A DNA stretch of 64,000 nt from Bacillus sp. B15-48 (GCF_016879755.1 NZ_WOFU01000002.1:248001-312000); one strand, 5' to 3'; shown: positions 27,214 through 36,573, counted from the stretch's first letter. Notes: a model not told the origin generated them from the letters alone. Program-made: numbers and translations.

Positions 27214-28026
27214 CTAAATCTTTCTGACTTTTTCAAAATACTCTTCAAGTGTCCAATTATTTTGCTGAATCTCTTTCGCTGCTTTCCGTCCAACATACCT
27301 AAAATGCCATGGTTCATAAATATACCCTGTTATCTCTTCCTTTCCTTCCGGATAGCGAAGGATAAAGCCAAAATGATGAGCATTATTTGCGAGCCATTTT
27401 CCTTCTTTTGTCTCCCCTAACTCCTCGGTTAATCTCAAACCAACACTCCTAGCAGATATGTCCATCGCCAAACCAGTCTGATGCTCACTATTCCCTGGCA
27501 CTGCCACGGCCTCTACAGCATTTCCTTCACCAACATTATAAACTTCTGCCTGGTGAATTTGATCTTGTCTACTGAATGACCGATATCCGGAAACGGCAAA
27601 CAATTCAAGCCCACTTTCTTCAGCAGCGGTGAACATCTCTTCGAGTGCCGTTGCCGCTTCTTCCCGCAGTAAGCTCTTTTCAACCTCTTGATTTCCAAAA
27701 GAAAATGGAACATTCGGTCTTACTAAATCACTAGGAATATAGTCTGCAGACAAACTATAAGTTCTGTTTACCAAAACTAGTATATTATCTGGGTTTTGGA
27801 TAACTTTCTTTCCATCAACCGGTTTCACCTCATTAAAATAAACAGCCTCTAACACTGGACCGTCATTCCCAGGTATTCCATCCGAACCAGCAATCTTCGT
27901 TTCATCCGGAGAAATTTGTTTCAACCCTGTTTCGCCTAAAAATGGGGTTTTGTCTGCTATTTCCTGTTGCGAACAACCTGATAAAAAAAGGAAAGTGAAA
28001 AAAACAACTAAAACAATATTCTTCAT
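27214..28026 (-). CDS. yodJ: D-Ala-D-Ala carboxypeptidase, VanY/M15 family lipoprotein
   Basis: 270 residues. A lipobox (FLSGC) sets Cys about 17 as lipid-attached, so it acts on cell wall outside the membrane. The M15 zinc site is intact: SEHQTGLAMDIS (His and Asp ligands) and EPWHFRYVG (catalytic Glu and third His). GYRSFSRQ is the conserved substrate loop. AGGTGG fixes the ATG at 28026; the extension to 28077 is dropped. Position between deoD and ctpA matches B. subtilis yodJ. Confidence 0.92.
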   Translation of the reverse strand: MKNIVLVVFFTFLFLSGCSQQEIADKTPFLGETGLKQISPDETKIAGSDGIPGNDGPVLEAVYFNEVKPVDGKKVIQNPDNILVLVNRTYSLSADYIPSDLVRPNVPFSFGNQEVEKSLLREEAATALEEMFTAAEESGLELFAVSGYRSFSRQDQIHQAEVYNVGEGNAVEAVAVPGNSEHQTGLAMDISARSVGLRLTEELGETKEGKWLANNAHHFGFILRYPEGKEEITGYIYEPWHFRYVGRKAAKEIQQNNWTLEEYFEKVRKI

Positions 28027-28118
28027 ACTAAATCCACCTATCTTTTTACTAAAAAAACAATGTCTATATCTTAACATGTTTGTCTTCTAAATGGCAGGAA
28101 CTACTTTTATGATTGATT

Positions 28119-28148
28119 AAAAATCCCTCTCCATCATATGGAAAGGGA
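28119..28148 (-). terminator. Intrinsic terminator of deoD
   Basis: CCCTTTCCA / TGGAGAGGG with one mismatch followed by ATTTTT on the minus strand. Confidence 0.8.
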
Positions 28149-28155
28149 CAATTTC

Positions 28156-28860
28156 TTACTCTTTAATTACTGCCTCAAGGGCAACTTCAATCATATCACT
28201 AAATGTAGTCTGACGTTCTTTTGCTGTCGTTTCTTCTCCAGTTAGTATATGATCACTAACAGTCAGAACAGAGAGAGCACGGCGGTCAAATTTAGCTGCT
28301 AATGTATACAGTGCTGCAGTCTCCATTTCCACAGCGAGGATTTTATATTTTGCCCACTTTTCTAGTTCCGCATTATCATTATAAAAATGATCAGCAGTAA
28401 ACACATTTCCTGCTTTTAAGTTTAAGCCTTTTTCTAAACCCGAATTATACGCTTTCAACATTAGGTCAAAATCTGCAGTTGGAGCAAAATCAACCCCTCC
28501 AAAGGTTAAGCGATTCATTTGAGAATCAGTGGACGCACTCATTGCAAGAATTACATCTCTTACTTTTACATCCTTCTGAATGGCGCCACAAGTTCCCACT
28601 CGAACTAATGTCTGAACATTATAACTGTTCATCAATTCATTTATGTAGATGGAAATAGACGGCACCCCCATTCCAGTTCCTTGAACGGAAATTCGTTTGC
28701 CTTTATATGTGCCAGTATAGCCAAACATATTTCGAACTTCATTATATAATTTAGCATCCTCTAGAAAAGTTTCAGCAATGTATTTTGCCCTTAGCGGATC
28801 ACCAGGAAGCAGAACAATTTCAGCTATTTCATTTTCTTTTGCATTAATATGTATACTCAT
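28156..28860 (-). CDS. deoD: Purine-nucleoside phosphorylase, DeoD type
   Basis: Cleaves purine (deoxy)nucleosides with phosphate for salvage; the hexameric DeoD type prefers adenosine. 234 residues, normal length. [11 protein letters not shown]-type phosphate loop ([15 protein letters not shown]), the GTGMGVPS motif, and the active-site VEMETAALY and TVSDH (Asp) are all present. GGAGGG upstream and homology set the ATG at 28860. Confidence 0.95.
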   Translation of the reverse strand: MSIHINAKENEIAEIVLLPGDPLRAKYIAETFLEDAKLYNEVRNMFGYTGTYKGKRISVQGTGMGVPSISIYINELMNSYNVQTLVRVGTCGAIQKDVKVRDVILAMSASTDSQMNRLTFGGVDFAPTADFDLMLKAYNSGLEKGLNLKAGNVFTADHFYNDNAELEKWAKYKILAVEMETAALYTLAAKFDRRALSVLTVSDHILTGEETTAKERQTTFSDMIEVALEAVIKE

Positions 28861-29040
28861 CATCGAACCCTCCATCAGTTTACACAGTTACATCTTATCA
28901 AATCATACCATAACCAACCATACACTGGAAAAATTACTAGAAGTTAATTTTCTGCGAGTGGGTTAAGCTAAATATAGCTTTACCCAACATGATTGGTTAG
29001 ATTCTGTATAGATTCATTTTAACTGAAAGGAGTGATCTTA

Positions 29041-29169
29041 ATGGGAAAGAAGCATCGCAATCGAATAAACTCACCTAAAAAAAACAATCACATTCCTCCT
29101 GAAGCGATTGTTGCCGAACATGAGGCACACGCGAAAGAAATTGAATCGGCTCGAAAAAGAAAAAGGTAA
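29041..29169 (+). CDS. Short basic peptide, 42 residues
   Basis: Too short for routine ORF calls, but with a strong AAAGGAGTGAT ribosome binding site. The product begins MGKKHRNRINSPKKNN, has IPPEAIVAEHEAHAKE in the middle and ends RKRKR. It is highly basic with one acidic helix, as in small acid-soluble or spore-core peptides, but I cannot assign a family. A terminator directly follows, and it is monocistronic. Confidence 0.7.
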   Translation: MGKKHRNRINSPKKNNHIPPEAIVAEHEAHAKEIESARKRKR

Positions 29170-29179
29170 AGAACATTAT

Positions 29180-29206
29180 AAAAGGCGAGCAACTCCGCTC
29201 GCCTTC
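29180..29206. terminator. Terminator between convergent small genes
   Basis: AAGGCGAGC / GCTCGCCTT perfect 9-bp stem with a 6-base loop; the tail is weakly U-rich on each side. Confidence 0.8.
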
Positions 29207-29380
29207 CTAATCATTTTCAACTTCTTCATCAATGATACATTTATCTAATAGGTATTCGAAGGTAATATCAGCTATTTCCTCCAGTTCCTCTTCGTTGGGA
29301 ACGTATCCCCTTCTAACTAGCTCATGAAAGAAAAATTCTGCAATTTCTTCCGTATCAATAATTACTTCAATCTCCCTCAT
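29207..29380 (-). CDS. yozD: YozD family small acidic protein
   Basis: 57 residues. The sequence MREIEVIIDTEEIAEFFFHE, LVRRGYVPNEEELEEIADI and TFEYLLDKCIIDEE closely matches YozD of B. subtilis as I recall it. It is acidic and probably helical. GGGGGC precedes the ATG. The position just before yodN agrees with B. subtilis gene order. Function unknown. Confidence 0.85.
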   Translation of the reverse strand: MREIEVIIDTEEIAEFFFHELVRRGYVPNEEELEEIADITFEYLLDKCIIDEEVEND

Positions 29381-29543
29381 AGAATCGCCCCCTTTTTACA
29401 GAATGTATGTGGGTGAGCAATTTTTCATTCCTATTAACAATTAATTGTTCATTAATTAAAAAAGAAAAGGAAATTTAACTATACTGGTCTACGACAAAAT
29501 AGACAAGCATACACTTTACTATATTTTAAAAAGGAGTGATTGG

Positions 29544-29714
29544 ATGGAAGCAATAAAATTGGTAGCTCGAGCCATAACACAAGACCTTAATCGCGAGGAA
29601 AGCAATGTAATTGAAGCAATTGGAAAAGGAACAGAATTTTTGTTCAAGTTTATCTTATTTTTAGGAATTCCTTTTTTTCTATTTGTCTTAAGCCAATTTT
29701 TTAAACTTCTTTAA
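29544..29714 (+). CDS. Small single-helix membrane peptide
   Basis: 56 residues: a charged N-terminal half (ARAITQDLNREESNVIEA) and one hydrophobic helix at the C-terminus (FKFILFLGIPFFLFVLSQFF). AAAGGAGTG 6 bases upstream supports translation. I do not recognise the family. Its 3' end overlaps the yodN-like remnant on the other strand. Confidence 0.65.
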   Translation: MEAIKLVARAITQDLNREESNVIEAIGKGTEFLFKFILFLGIPFFLFVLSQFFKLL

Positions 29715-29823
29715 ACATGGCTTCCCCGTCATTATTCACATTCACAGAAAGTTTTCTTAAAACCACATTGATTACCTGATCATACATTTCGTGAGACAAG
29801 TCTATATAAAACATATCCAGCTC
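29701..29823 (-). pseudogene. Duplicated 3' end of yodN, remnant
   Basis: The minus-strand frame translates to about 40 residues ending VVLRKLSVNVNNDG plus a short tail, and aligns over its whole length with the last 40 residues of YodN (VVLRKLSVIVNNDG) encoded about 230 bases away on the same strand. There is no start or ribosome binding site, and an intrinsic terminator lies just upstream. This is a partial tandem duplication, diverged at many positions. Confidence 0.7.
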
Positions 29824-29824
29824 A

Positions 29825-29855
29825 TAAAAAAACTATCATCAAAATAAGATGATAG
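29825..29855 (-). terminator. Terminator downstream of yodN
   Basis: CTATCATC / GATGATAG with a TTTTTTT tail on the minus strand, about 85 bases past the yodN stop and directly upstream of the duplicated yodN fragment. Confidence 0.85.
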
Positions 29856-29937
29856 GTGTATAGCATATGAATCTAAGCAAAGCCTCTAATATAGACCCCA
29901 ACAGAAATAAGCGCCACGATAATGACTACAAAGTGTA

Positions 29938-30636
29938 TTAAACATGACTCTTTCCGTCGTTGTTCACGATTACGGAAAGCTTACGCAAGACAACTTTCAT
30001 GACATGCGCATACTCTTCATCTCCAAACCATAAATACAAGATTTTATAGTCATTATAAATATCGAGCATGCTGTCAATTAAAGTCTGTTTCATGTTTTTT
30101 TTTCGCAACTCCTCTTTTTCCGCTTTTTGTTTCGTCGAAGTTTGCTTTTTATTTTCTGGTTTTGGTAATGCTTTCTTTTCTGATGAAAATAATAAGCCTA
30201 ACTTCTGAATGAAAACATCAGCACTTTCAGCGTCTGCGATAAGTGTTAACTCCTCTTCCCCGGCTTCAAGCCATTCCCCATCCTTTATTCGGGAAAGTTC
30301 ATAAATAACATCTTCCCAAGAGTCCTCCTTGTAACGCCAAATTTCAGTTCGAAATCCAACAATTTTAAATAAATCGGAACCATAGCCCTTTACTTGGACC
30401 ACGTCACCGAAGAAAAATTTATATTCTATATCAATATGCTCTTTCTCAAGGAGCTTACCTTCATATTCATCTAACGGTTGGAGGCTTGATTCCAAATATA
30501 ACCCCTGGCCATTATTAATCTCATACATATATTGGCCATCGAGCTTTTTCACATTTGTTACTTTCCCCACTGTTCCATATTGTGTGATCACGACTGTATC
30601 ACCGATTTTATATTTCGGTTCTTTTCGTTTTCCCAT
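29938..30636 (-). CDS. yodN: YodN-like protein with SH3-like KOW-type N-terminus
   Basis: 232 residues. The N-terminus has two beta-barrel-like segments (YKIGDTVVITQYGTVGKVTNV and FFGDVVQVKGYGSDLFKIVGF) that resemble KOW or SH3-like modules. A Lys/Glu-rich helical middle (KPENKKQTSTKQKAEKEELR) leads to a conserved C-terminus. Identification as YodN rests on position between yozD and yozE. GAGAGG 9 bases upstream selects the ATG at 30636. A partial copy of its 3' end lies downstream. Confidence 0.75.
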   Translation of the reverse strand: MGKRKEPKYKIGDTVVITQYGTVGKVTNVKKLDGQYMYEINNGQGLYLESSLQPLDEYEGKLLEKEHIDIEYKFFFGDVVQVKGYGSDLFKIVGFRTEIWRYKEDSWEDVIYELSRIKDGEWLEAGEEELTLIADAESADVFIQKLGLLFSSEKKALPKPENKKQTSTKQKAEKEELRKKNMKQTLIDSMLDIYNDYKILYLWFGDEEYAHVMKVVLRKLSVIVNNDGKSHV

Positions 30637-30726
30637 TTCCTCCATCCTCTCAATGATGCGTCGTGAATTTTATTACCACATTATATGCTCAAAGAAGGTG
30701 AATCGACACGCACTTAAAAAGAAAAA

Positions 30727-30764
30727 GCGCCTAAACATCTTTTTTAAAAAAGACATTTAGACGC
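30727..30764 (-). terminator. Intrinsic terminator of yozE
   Basis: GCGTCTAAATGTCTTTTTT / AAAAAAGATGTTTAGGCGC, a 17-19-bp imperfect stem followed by TTTTTC on the minus strand. Confidence 0.88.
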
Positions 30765-30783
30765 TATTCTTAAAAAGTTCCCT

Positions 30784-31005
30784 CTATCGCTCTGACTGCA
30801 CATAAAGCTCCCATGCATCATCAAAGATAGTCATCGTTTCAAGATATTGTCCATTAAATTCTAGATAGGAACTAATTTCATGATAATCCTCTGAATTTCT
30901 AGGAAAACCATGATCATCGTACACGTTATTCGCAAATTGACTAATTGTATCTTTTGGCTTTGGATGCCGATACTTCATTAAAAAATGATAAAAACTTTTA
31001 TACAT
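30784..31005 (-). CDS. yozE: YozE SAM-like domain protein
   Basis: 73 residues, the family length. The start MYKSFYHFLMKYRHPKPKD and the FPRNSEDYHEISSYLE segment match YozE, a small five-helix SAM-like fold. AAAGGG precedes the ATG. Its role is unknown. The order yozD-yodN-yozE matches B. subtilis. Confidence 0.92.
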   Translation of the reverse strand: MYKSFYHFLMKYRHPKPKDTISQFANNVYDDHGFPRNSEDYHEISSYLEFNGQYLETMTIFDDAWELYVQSER

Positions 31006-31380
31006 AACAAACGCCCTTTTATCAAGTTAATATATTAACTATAAACGATAGGATAATCCGACGACAAGAGAGTCCTACAATAACTTTTAAATCAAGTTCA
31101 TTCGCAAAGTAAATGGCGATGATCATTGCGAGCACAAACTAAATTTTTATTAGGAGACCTCCATTGTACACGAATGAACGTTAAAAAATCCGCTCGTGTT
31201 TCTACCTACTAAAAAAACCATCACACCAGCTCCACTATTAGCAAAAATTATATGATATAATATATTAAAGTTATTAATATAACATTTTCGTTTAACGATT
31301 GCAAAATATGCGTTTGATTTACAACATTTTACTTAATTAGAACAATAATAGACGTATGATTTATTGAAAGGGTGACAACA
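31006..31380. other. Intergenic region with no confident gene
   Basis: 375 bases between yozE and a divergent unknown gene. A minus-strand frame ending near 31027 would encode a hydrophobic peptide (LAMIIAIYFANELDLKVIVG) but has no ribosome binding site or start; it may be a degenerate membrane-protein end. Several TATGAT/TATAAT-like elements lie near 31250-31262. I see no RNA structure. Confidence 0.45.
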
Positions 31381-31776
31381 ATGGGCATTCATATAGAAAA
31401 GATTTATTATTTACAAAACCCAGAATCTGGCATTGAAAAAATCGCTTCAGAAACAGAAGTAAAATATGAAAATGTGATTAAAGATGTTTTCGGAGTCGCA
31501 TTTATTGAAGATTTATCCAAGATGATCCGCTACAATAAAAAGTTTCAAGAATACATTTGTAAAGCAAATAATATTAAAGAACAGGAAATAACGATGGAAA
31601 TGGTTATCCGTTTAGCCACAAAAAAAGATTTACTCCCAATTAGAATGAATTATATAAATATGATAAATCAACAACAGTCGAGAAAAAGTCCTCCCCCTTT
31701 TTCAACCACGATTCAGTTACACGAAGGAGTGTTTAACTGGAATGAAAAAGAATGCTCGTACGACCTTGTTACCTAA
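31381..31776 (+). CDS. Unknown 131-residue soluble protein
   Basis: I do not recognise this protein. It is mixed alpha/beta with MGIHIEKIYYLQNPESGIEK at the start and a C-terminal TTIQLHEGVFNWNEKE segment. There is one Cys near the middle and one near the end. AAAGGGTGA supports the ATG at 31381 rather than the GTG at 31372. It is a single gene convergent with the lipoprotein gene. Confidence 0.6.
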   Translation: MGIHIEKIYYLQNPESGIEKIASETEVKYENVIKDVFGVAFIEDLSKMIRYNKKFQEYICKANNIKEQEITMEMVIRLATKKDLLPIRMNYINMINQQQSRKSPPPFSTTIQLHEGVFNWNEKECSYDLVT

Positions 31777-31810
31777 CCAAAACCCATCCAACTGGATGGA
31801 TGTTTGGTTA
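31775..31810. terminator. Bidirectional hairpin
   Basis: AACCAAAacCCATCCA / TGGATGtTTGGTT between convergent genes, with a mismatch; the U-tail is weak. Confidence 0.7.
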
Positions 31811-32278
31811 ATTTGAATTGCTTGCGAGCAAATTGGAAACAACCTTAGCCTGATCTTCTTGAGCTGTCAAGAAAACTTCAATTTTAAACGAACCAACGTA
31901 AAGATTTGGAATGGTAAATGTATTTTCTAAGGCTTCATTATTTGTTAAGGTTACTTCTTGAATCGCTTGTGTGGAGAAAATGTCATCCGAATATTGCATT
32001 ATTTTTTTATCATTCTCATCATAGATAATATAATCAGCCTGTAATCCGCTTGGAAATGTTAACTTGACATCCTCACCAGTTCGATTTTTTACAGTGTATT
32101 TAATAAACATTTCATCTGTCTTTTCGATTATCTCGATTTCAGGTTGAAGTTGTTTCTGATGTTCATTTTTATTCTGTTCGTCTAATGTTCCACCTGTTCC
32201 TACCCCGGTTCCACATCCTGACATTAGCCCAAAGATTAGCATTGACAGAACCATCCCTAACCACTTCCTCTTGGTCAT
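31808..32278 (-). CDS. Lipoprotein with BsuPI proteinase-inhibitor-like domain
   Basis: 156 residues. A lipobox (LMSGC, Cys about 19) makes it a surface lipoprotein. A Gly-rich linker is followed by an immunoglobulin-like BsuPI/IPI domain of about 110 residues: IKYTVKNRTGEDVKLTFPSG, ADYIIYDENDKKIMQYSDD, then IEVFLTAQ. Such domains were named after an intracellular protease inhibitor. GGGG 9 bases upstream selects the ATG at 32278. Confidence 0.78.
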   Translation of the reverse strand: MTKRKWLGMVLSMLIFGLMSGCGTGVGTGGTLDEQNKNEHQKQLQPEIEIIEKTDEMFIKYTVKNRTGEDVKLTFPSGLQADYIIYDENDKKIMQYSDDIFSTQAIQEVTLTNNEALENTFTIPNLYVGSFKIEVFLTAQEDQAKVVSNLLASNSN

Positions 32279-32367
32279 TTTCATTTTCCCCTTTTTATCA
32301 TCTTTTTTAAGTTCTATATAATAAGACGGAAGCAAAGGTGCAGAAGTTACATTTTAATTCATGATGA

Positions 32368-32410
32368 AAACAGCCATAAACAAGAGGAGTACTCTTATTT
32401 ATGGCTGTTT
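32368..32410 (-). terminator. Intrinsic terminator of the HAD gene
   Basis: AAACAGCCATAAA / TTTATGGCTGTTT perfect 13-bp stem with an inner AAGAG/CTCTT hairpin. Confidence 0.9.
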
Positions 32411-32427
32411 ATGAGTTCAGATTAGTA

Positions 32428-33219
32428 CTACTTCGTATTTAATTCTTCTAAAATCGGATAAAGTTCTTCCAAATGTTTAATCTCGTATGTTGGGATTACT
32501 TCATTTCTTTCTTTATTATGGCGATTAATCCAAACCGATTTAATGCCTGTTCGATTTGCTCCTAATATATCCGTCATTAAATTATCCCCAACCATAATGA
32601 CTTCATCCTTATTCACAGATAATAGAGATAAAGCATGCTCAAAAATCCCCGAATCTGGCTTCCCTTTACCGTAGTCGCCAGAAATAACAATTTGATCAAA
32701 GTAGGGAACAAGTTCAGAGGTAATTTCAAGTTTCGTTTTTTGAAGATCTGGTGAACCGTTCGTTAAAAGAAGTAGTTGGTACTCCCCTTTTAACTTGTCT
32801 AACGTTTGGAAAGTTTCATCGTACACAATCGGGTGCTTCTTTCTTTCTTCAGGAAAACGTTCAGCTAATTCATAACCGAACTCTGGGTCATCAATTCCCA
32901 GCACCTTTAATCCATTCGTCCAAGCATCCTTGCGATAATTCGGGGCCATTTCTTTCATTTTCTTAAATTCCTCATGGTCATCTAAGAAATTCCCCCACAA
33001 TCCTTCAAATGGATTGATCCCAATCATTTGTGTAAAAGGAAATGTCTCATAAGAAGAATAAAGGTTACGTGCTGTTTCCCGAACAACGGCTTCAAACTGA
33101 TCTGGATTAAGCCCATAACGTTCCTCTGCAAGTTTACAAGTAGCAACAAATGCTTCTTTTATGCTTTTTTGATCCCAAAGAAGTGTATCGTCTAAATCAA
33201 AGAAAATCGCTTTAATCAT
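32428..33219 (-). CDS. HAD-superfamily phosphatase, YsaA-like
   Basis: 263 residues. The four HAD motifs are present: [11 protein letters not shown] (nucleophile and acid/base Asp); [14 protein letters not shown], Lys in [22 protein letters not shown] helical cap lies between motifs I and II. It resembles the B. subtilis YsaA / YfnB group of small-molecule phosphatases; the substrate is unknown. GTGAGGAT 4 bases upstream supports the ATG at 33219. Confidence 0.88.
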   Translation of the reverse strand: MIKAIFFDLDDTLLWDQKSIKEAFVATCKLAEERYGLNPDQFEAVVRETARNLYSSYETFPFTQMIGINPFEGLWGNFLDDHEEFKKMKEMAPNYRKDAWTNGLKVLGIDDPEFGYELAERFPEERKKHPIVYDETFQTLDKLKGEYQLLLLTNGSPDLQKTKLEITSELVPYFDQIVISGDYGKGKPDSGIFEHALSLLSVNKDEVIMVGDNLMTDILGANRTGIKSVWINRHNKERNEVIPTYEIKHLEELYPILEELNTK

Positions 33220-33318
33220 GTTTATCCTCACTTATTTTTTAATTTCATCTGTTTAATAGTTTACCATTTTTCAAATAAATTGAATATATATTTCACGATA
33301 ACATTTTAAAACTCAGCG

Positions 33319-33352
33319 AAAAAAATGTGCCCAGAGTTTTTTACCGGGCACA
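33319..33352 (-). terminator. Intrinsic terminator of the GH13 gene
   Basis: TGTGCCC / GGGCACA with a 13-base loop followed by TTTTTTT on the minus strand. Confidence 0.9.
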
Positions 33353-33375
33353 AACATCGTTGTATATAAGGATTC

Positions 33376-35055
33376 CTATTTAGCCTGTTTGTCTAGTTGA
33401 TACACTCTTGCTTCAAACGGTCTTAATGTAAATCTTGTATGATTATCTTTCGTACTTACTGAGTAATTATTTAAAAGCAATTCCGCCTTTTCATATTTGA
33501 TCTCTTCTGGAAGTAGAAATTCAGTTTCTACTGGAAAGAGGTTCGTGATAACTAAGATTATTTCATCATTCAATACACGCAAATAGGAAAAAATATACTC
33601 ATGTTCAGCTAAAATTAATTTAAAACTCCCATACAGGAGGCTACTTTTCTTTTTGCGAATTTCAATAAGTTTTTTATAATAAGTATAAATTGAATTTGGA
33701 TCTGCTAGCTCTTTTTTGACATTGATCTCTTTATAATTTGGATTTATCTTTAACCAGGGAGTACCACTTGTAAAACCTGCATTCTTTTCATCAGTCCATT
33801 GCATAGGTGTTCTAGCATTATCTCGACCGTTTTTCCAGATAATCTGCATTAGTTCATCATGACTCTTCCCTTCTGCAATTCCAGCTTGATACAAATTTTT
33901 AATAGCGATATCTTGATATTCATCAATCGTAGAAAACTTTACATTTGTCATCCCAATTTCTTGTCCTTGATAAATAAAAGGTGTTCCCTGCATTAGGAAA
34001 TAGAGAGTTGCAAGTGATTTTCCTGATTCCACCCGAAAACGTCTACTATCTCCCCAGGTTGATACAGACCGAGGCTGATCATGATTCTCCAAGAACAGCG
34101 CATTCCAACCGACACCATCTAGGTTGGTCTGCCAACGGTGGAAAGTCTCTTTAAGAGCATGAATATCAATTCCTCCTGTCGTACTTTTCCCCCATAAGTC
34201 GAGATGCTCGAATTGGAAAATCATGTTGAATATTCCCTCATCTTCTCCCACCCATTTATTTGCTTCACTTGCCGCAACACCATTTGCCTCGCCAACTGTC
34301 ATGATGTCATATTTAGCAAAAGTTTCTCGCTTTAGTTCTTGTAAAAACTCTTGAATCCCTACATGATTCATATGACCTTTATAAGACGGGACATATTTTA
34401 GGTTATGAGGATTCGGTAAATCAGGAAAACCTGGGGCTTTCTTAATATGAGAAATCGCATCCACTCGAAAACCATCAATCCCTTTATCGAGCCACCAATT
34501 GATCATCTCGTATAATTCGCAGCGCATCTGTGGATTTTCCCAGTTTAAATCCGGTTGGCGTCGGGAAAAAATATGCATATAGTATTCTTTTGTATGCTCG
34601 TCAAATTCCCAAACGGAACCGCCAAAGATCGATTCCCAATTATTTGGTTCCCCCCCATTTTTCCCTGGATGCCAAATATAATATTTGCGAAATCGATTCG
34701 TTTTTGAAGAACGAGATTCAATAAACCAAGGATGTTCATCTGAAGTATGATTGATAACTAAATCCATAATTAATTTCATCTTTCTCTCATGTACTGCTTC
34801 CAATAATTCATCAAAGTCAGACATCGTACCGTAATCTTCCAGTATCCCTTTATAATCACTAATATCGTACCCGTTATCATCGTTGGGCGAAGTGTAAATC
34901 GGGCTAATCCAAATCACATTAATTCCCAAGTCTTTTAAATAATCTAATTTAGAGATAATCCCTTGAAGATCGCCAATTCCATCACCATTTGAATCCATAA
35001 AACTTCTTGGATAAATTTGATAGGCAACTGCTTCCTTCCACCATTTTTTTTTCAT
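33376..35055 (-). CDS. GH13 alpha-glucosidase / oligo-1,6-glucosidase
   Basis: A 559-residue intracellular glycosidase with no signal peptide. The GH13 (beta/alpha)8 barrel shows the catalytic nucleophile in GFRVDAI, acid in TVGEANG, and the transition-state Asp in LENHDQPR. QPDLNWENP and the MDSNGDGIGDLQGI calcium loop place it with GH13_31 oligo-1,6-glucosidases or sucrose-isomaltase types. Substrates are isomaltose-like or maltose-like sugars. It has no transporter or regulator neighbours here. AGGAGGG precedes the ATG. Confidence 0.9.
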   Translation of the reverse strand: MKKKWWKEAVAYQIYPRSFMDSNGDGIGDLQGIISKLDYLKDLGINVIWISPIYTSPNDDNGYDISDYKGILEDYGTMSDFDELLEAVHERKMKLIMDLVINHTSDEHPWFIESRSSKTNRFRKYYIWHPGKNGGEPNNWESIFGGSVWEFDEHTKEYYMHIFSRRQPDLNWENPQMRCELYEMINWWLDKGIDGFRVDAISHIKKAPGFPDLPNPHNLKYVPSYKGHMNHVGIQEFLQELKRETFAKYDIMTVGEANGVAASEANKWVGEDEGIFNMIFQFEHLDLWGKSTTGGIDIHALKETFHRWQTNLDGVGWNALFLENHDQPRSVSTWGDSRRFRVESGKSLATLYFLMQGTPFIYQGQEIGMTNVKFSTIDEYQDIAIKNLYQAGIAEGKSHDELMQIIWKNGRDNARTPMQWTDEKNAGFTSGTPWLKINPNYKEINVKKELADPNSIYTYYKKLIEIRKKKSSLLYGSFKLILAEHEYIFSYLRVLNDEIILVITNLFPVETEFLLPEEIKYEKAELLLNNYSVSTKDNHTRFTLRPFEARVYQLDKQAK

Positions 35056-35137
35056 AATTGGCCCTCCTGTATATCACACAATCGAAATGAACATTTGCTA
35101 ATACAATGAATGTATCTACAATTACGACCATAATAAA

Positions 35138-35190
35138 AGAAAAGAGACAATTTAAAATTGCCTAATTTAAAACGAAATGTTTCTCTTTGT
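35138..35190 (-). terminator. Possible terminator between aprX and the GH13 gene
   Basis: A weak A/U stem (AAAGAGA / TCTCTTT) with a U-rich tail on the minus strand. Stability is modest. Confidence 0.45.
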
Positions 35191-35247
35191 TTTATCCTTT
35201 TTATTTACCCATATATTCAATTTGAAAACAATGTTGAGCACATCTTT

Positions 35248-36573
35248 TCATGGAATTGATCTCTCAGCATCAATATACCCCGCACCATAAACATTTGGGT
35301 CTCGATTATTCCATAGAATAGGGCCAGTCTTTAATAAGTTTTTTATTTCTAATGGTGAAAGACTCGGGTTTTGCTGTTTCATTAAGGCAACAACACCGGC
35401 ACAAATTGGAGTCGCCATTGAAGTTCCTGATAACACAAAATAATCCGTTCCAACTCGACTCGATTTTTGGGTTTTATCTAAATAAGAATTCGGGGAACGT
35501 AAAGAAATGATACTTACACCTGGAGCAAGAATATCAGGTTTTATGACATTGTATATAGTCGGCCCTCTACTCGAAAAACTAGCAACATCATCATCGGCCC
35601 TTGTTTCAAGTGTGTCTCGATCATCCAATGCTCCTACTGTAATAATAGCCCTACTAATCCCCGGACTGGCAATTGTTCTTGGTTCTGGGCCTTCATTGCC
35701 AGCTGCTGCACAGACGACAATTCCGGAGGCCCATGCTTCATCGACAATTTTCACCATCGGATCATCCTTTTCTGATGGATTACGCTGTGCCGTACTTCCT
35801 AAAGACATACTAATGATATCTATTTTATTTGTAGTGGTGTTTTCATTATATTGTATACACCATTCTATCCCTTCGATGACTGTTTCTAACGTTCCTGAAC
35901 CTAATTTATTTAGAACTTTCACCCCAATCACATTTGCTTTTGGTGCTGGTCCCATGTAACGTGAGCCTGAAGCTGCTCCATTTCCAGCGGCATCGCCTGC
36001 ACAATGGGTTCCATGCCCATTATCATCATATGGATCTGACCTGTTATTAATAAAGTCTTTGAATTCTATTATTCTCCCAGATAAATCCAGATGGGGATAT
36101 ATTCCTGTATCAATAACTGCAATCGTTACCCCTTCCCCTGTTAAAACGGTATTTGCTCGTCTAATCTCTTGCGCATTAGCTGACGGTACTGCAACATCAA
36201 GCAATGCACGAACCTCACGATTTATATATACTTTTTTAATATGATTACAGCTAGAGAGGATATCCTCTAACCCCTTCGGTGTGACATCTGCACTGCAACA
36301 AGAAATTCTTGCAAATTCTTTTTTTACTTCATTTCTGAAGTGATTGTTCATCACCCTTTTTACTTCCTGACAACCATCAGTAAAACAACCTTTTTCAAAC
36401 TCAATAATGACCGAGATTTTCCTTTGATACTTCAAAAAACCTTCAAATAGACGGTGCATAAAACATGGAGTCCACTTAAATGGTTTATAGAGAGTCAAAA
36501 TTTCCTCTCGTAAAGGTTTTTCTAGTTTATCAGCATATGCTCGTACCATTTGTACCATTGAATAGCCAAACAT
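35248..36573 (-). CDS. aprX: Intracellular subtilisin-type serine protease AprX
   Basis: 441 residues. It lacks a signal peptide. An N-terminal region starting MFGYSMVQMVRAYADKLEKP (to about residue 140) precedes the S8 domain. The catalytic triad is Asp155 (VIDTGIYP), His187 (NGHGTHCAG) and Ser385 (SGTSMATP), with oxyanion Asn293. The N-terminal region and CCSAEV-like segment match B. subtilis AprX, a cytoplasmic protease of unknown substrate expressed late in growth. AAGGAGG fixes the ATG at 36573. Confidence 0.95.
   Translation of the reverse strand: MFGYSMVQMVRAYADKLEKPLREEILTLYKPFKWTPCFMHRLFEGFLKYQRKISVIIEFEKGCFTDGCQEVKRVMNNHFRNEVKKEFARISCCSADVTPKGLEDILSSCNHIKKVYINREVRALLDVAVPSANAQEIRRANTVLTGEGVTIAVIDTGIYPHLDLSGRIIEFKDFINNRSDPYDDNGHGTHCAGDAAGNGAASGSRYMGPAPKANVIGVKVLNKLGSGTLETVIEGIEWCIQYNENTTTNKIDIISMSLGSTAQRNPSEKDDPMVKIVDEAWASGIVVCAAAGNEGPEPRTIASPGISRAIITVGALDDRDTLETRADDDVASFSSRGPTIYNVIKPDILAPGVSIISLRSPNSYLDKTQKSSRVGTDYFVLSGTSMATPICAGVVALMKQQNPSLSPLEIKNLLKTGPILWNNRDPNVYGAGYIDAERSIP

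Noticed and set aside
29880-29940. Hydrophobic frame after yodN on the minus strand (FVVIIVALISVGVYIRG)
   Set aside because: No ATG/GTG/TTG start in a sensible position and no ribosome binding site; not called as a gene.
31006-31140. Minus-strand hydrophobic frame (LAMIIAIYFANELD) upstream of yozE
   Set aside because: No start codon with a ribosome binding site and no clear homolog; likely chance or a very old remnant.
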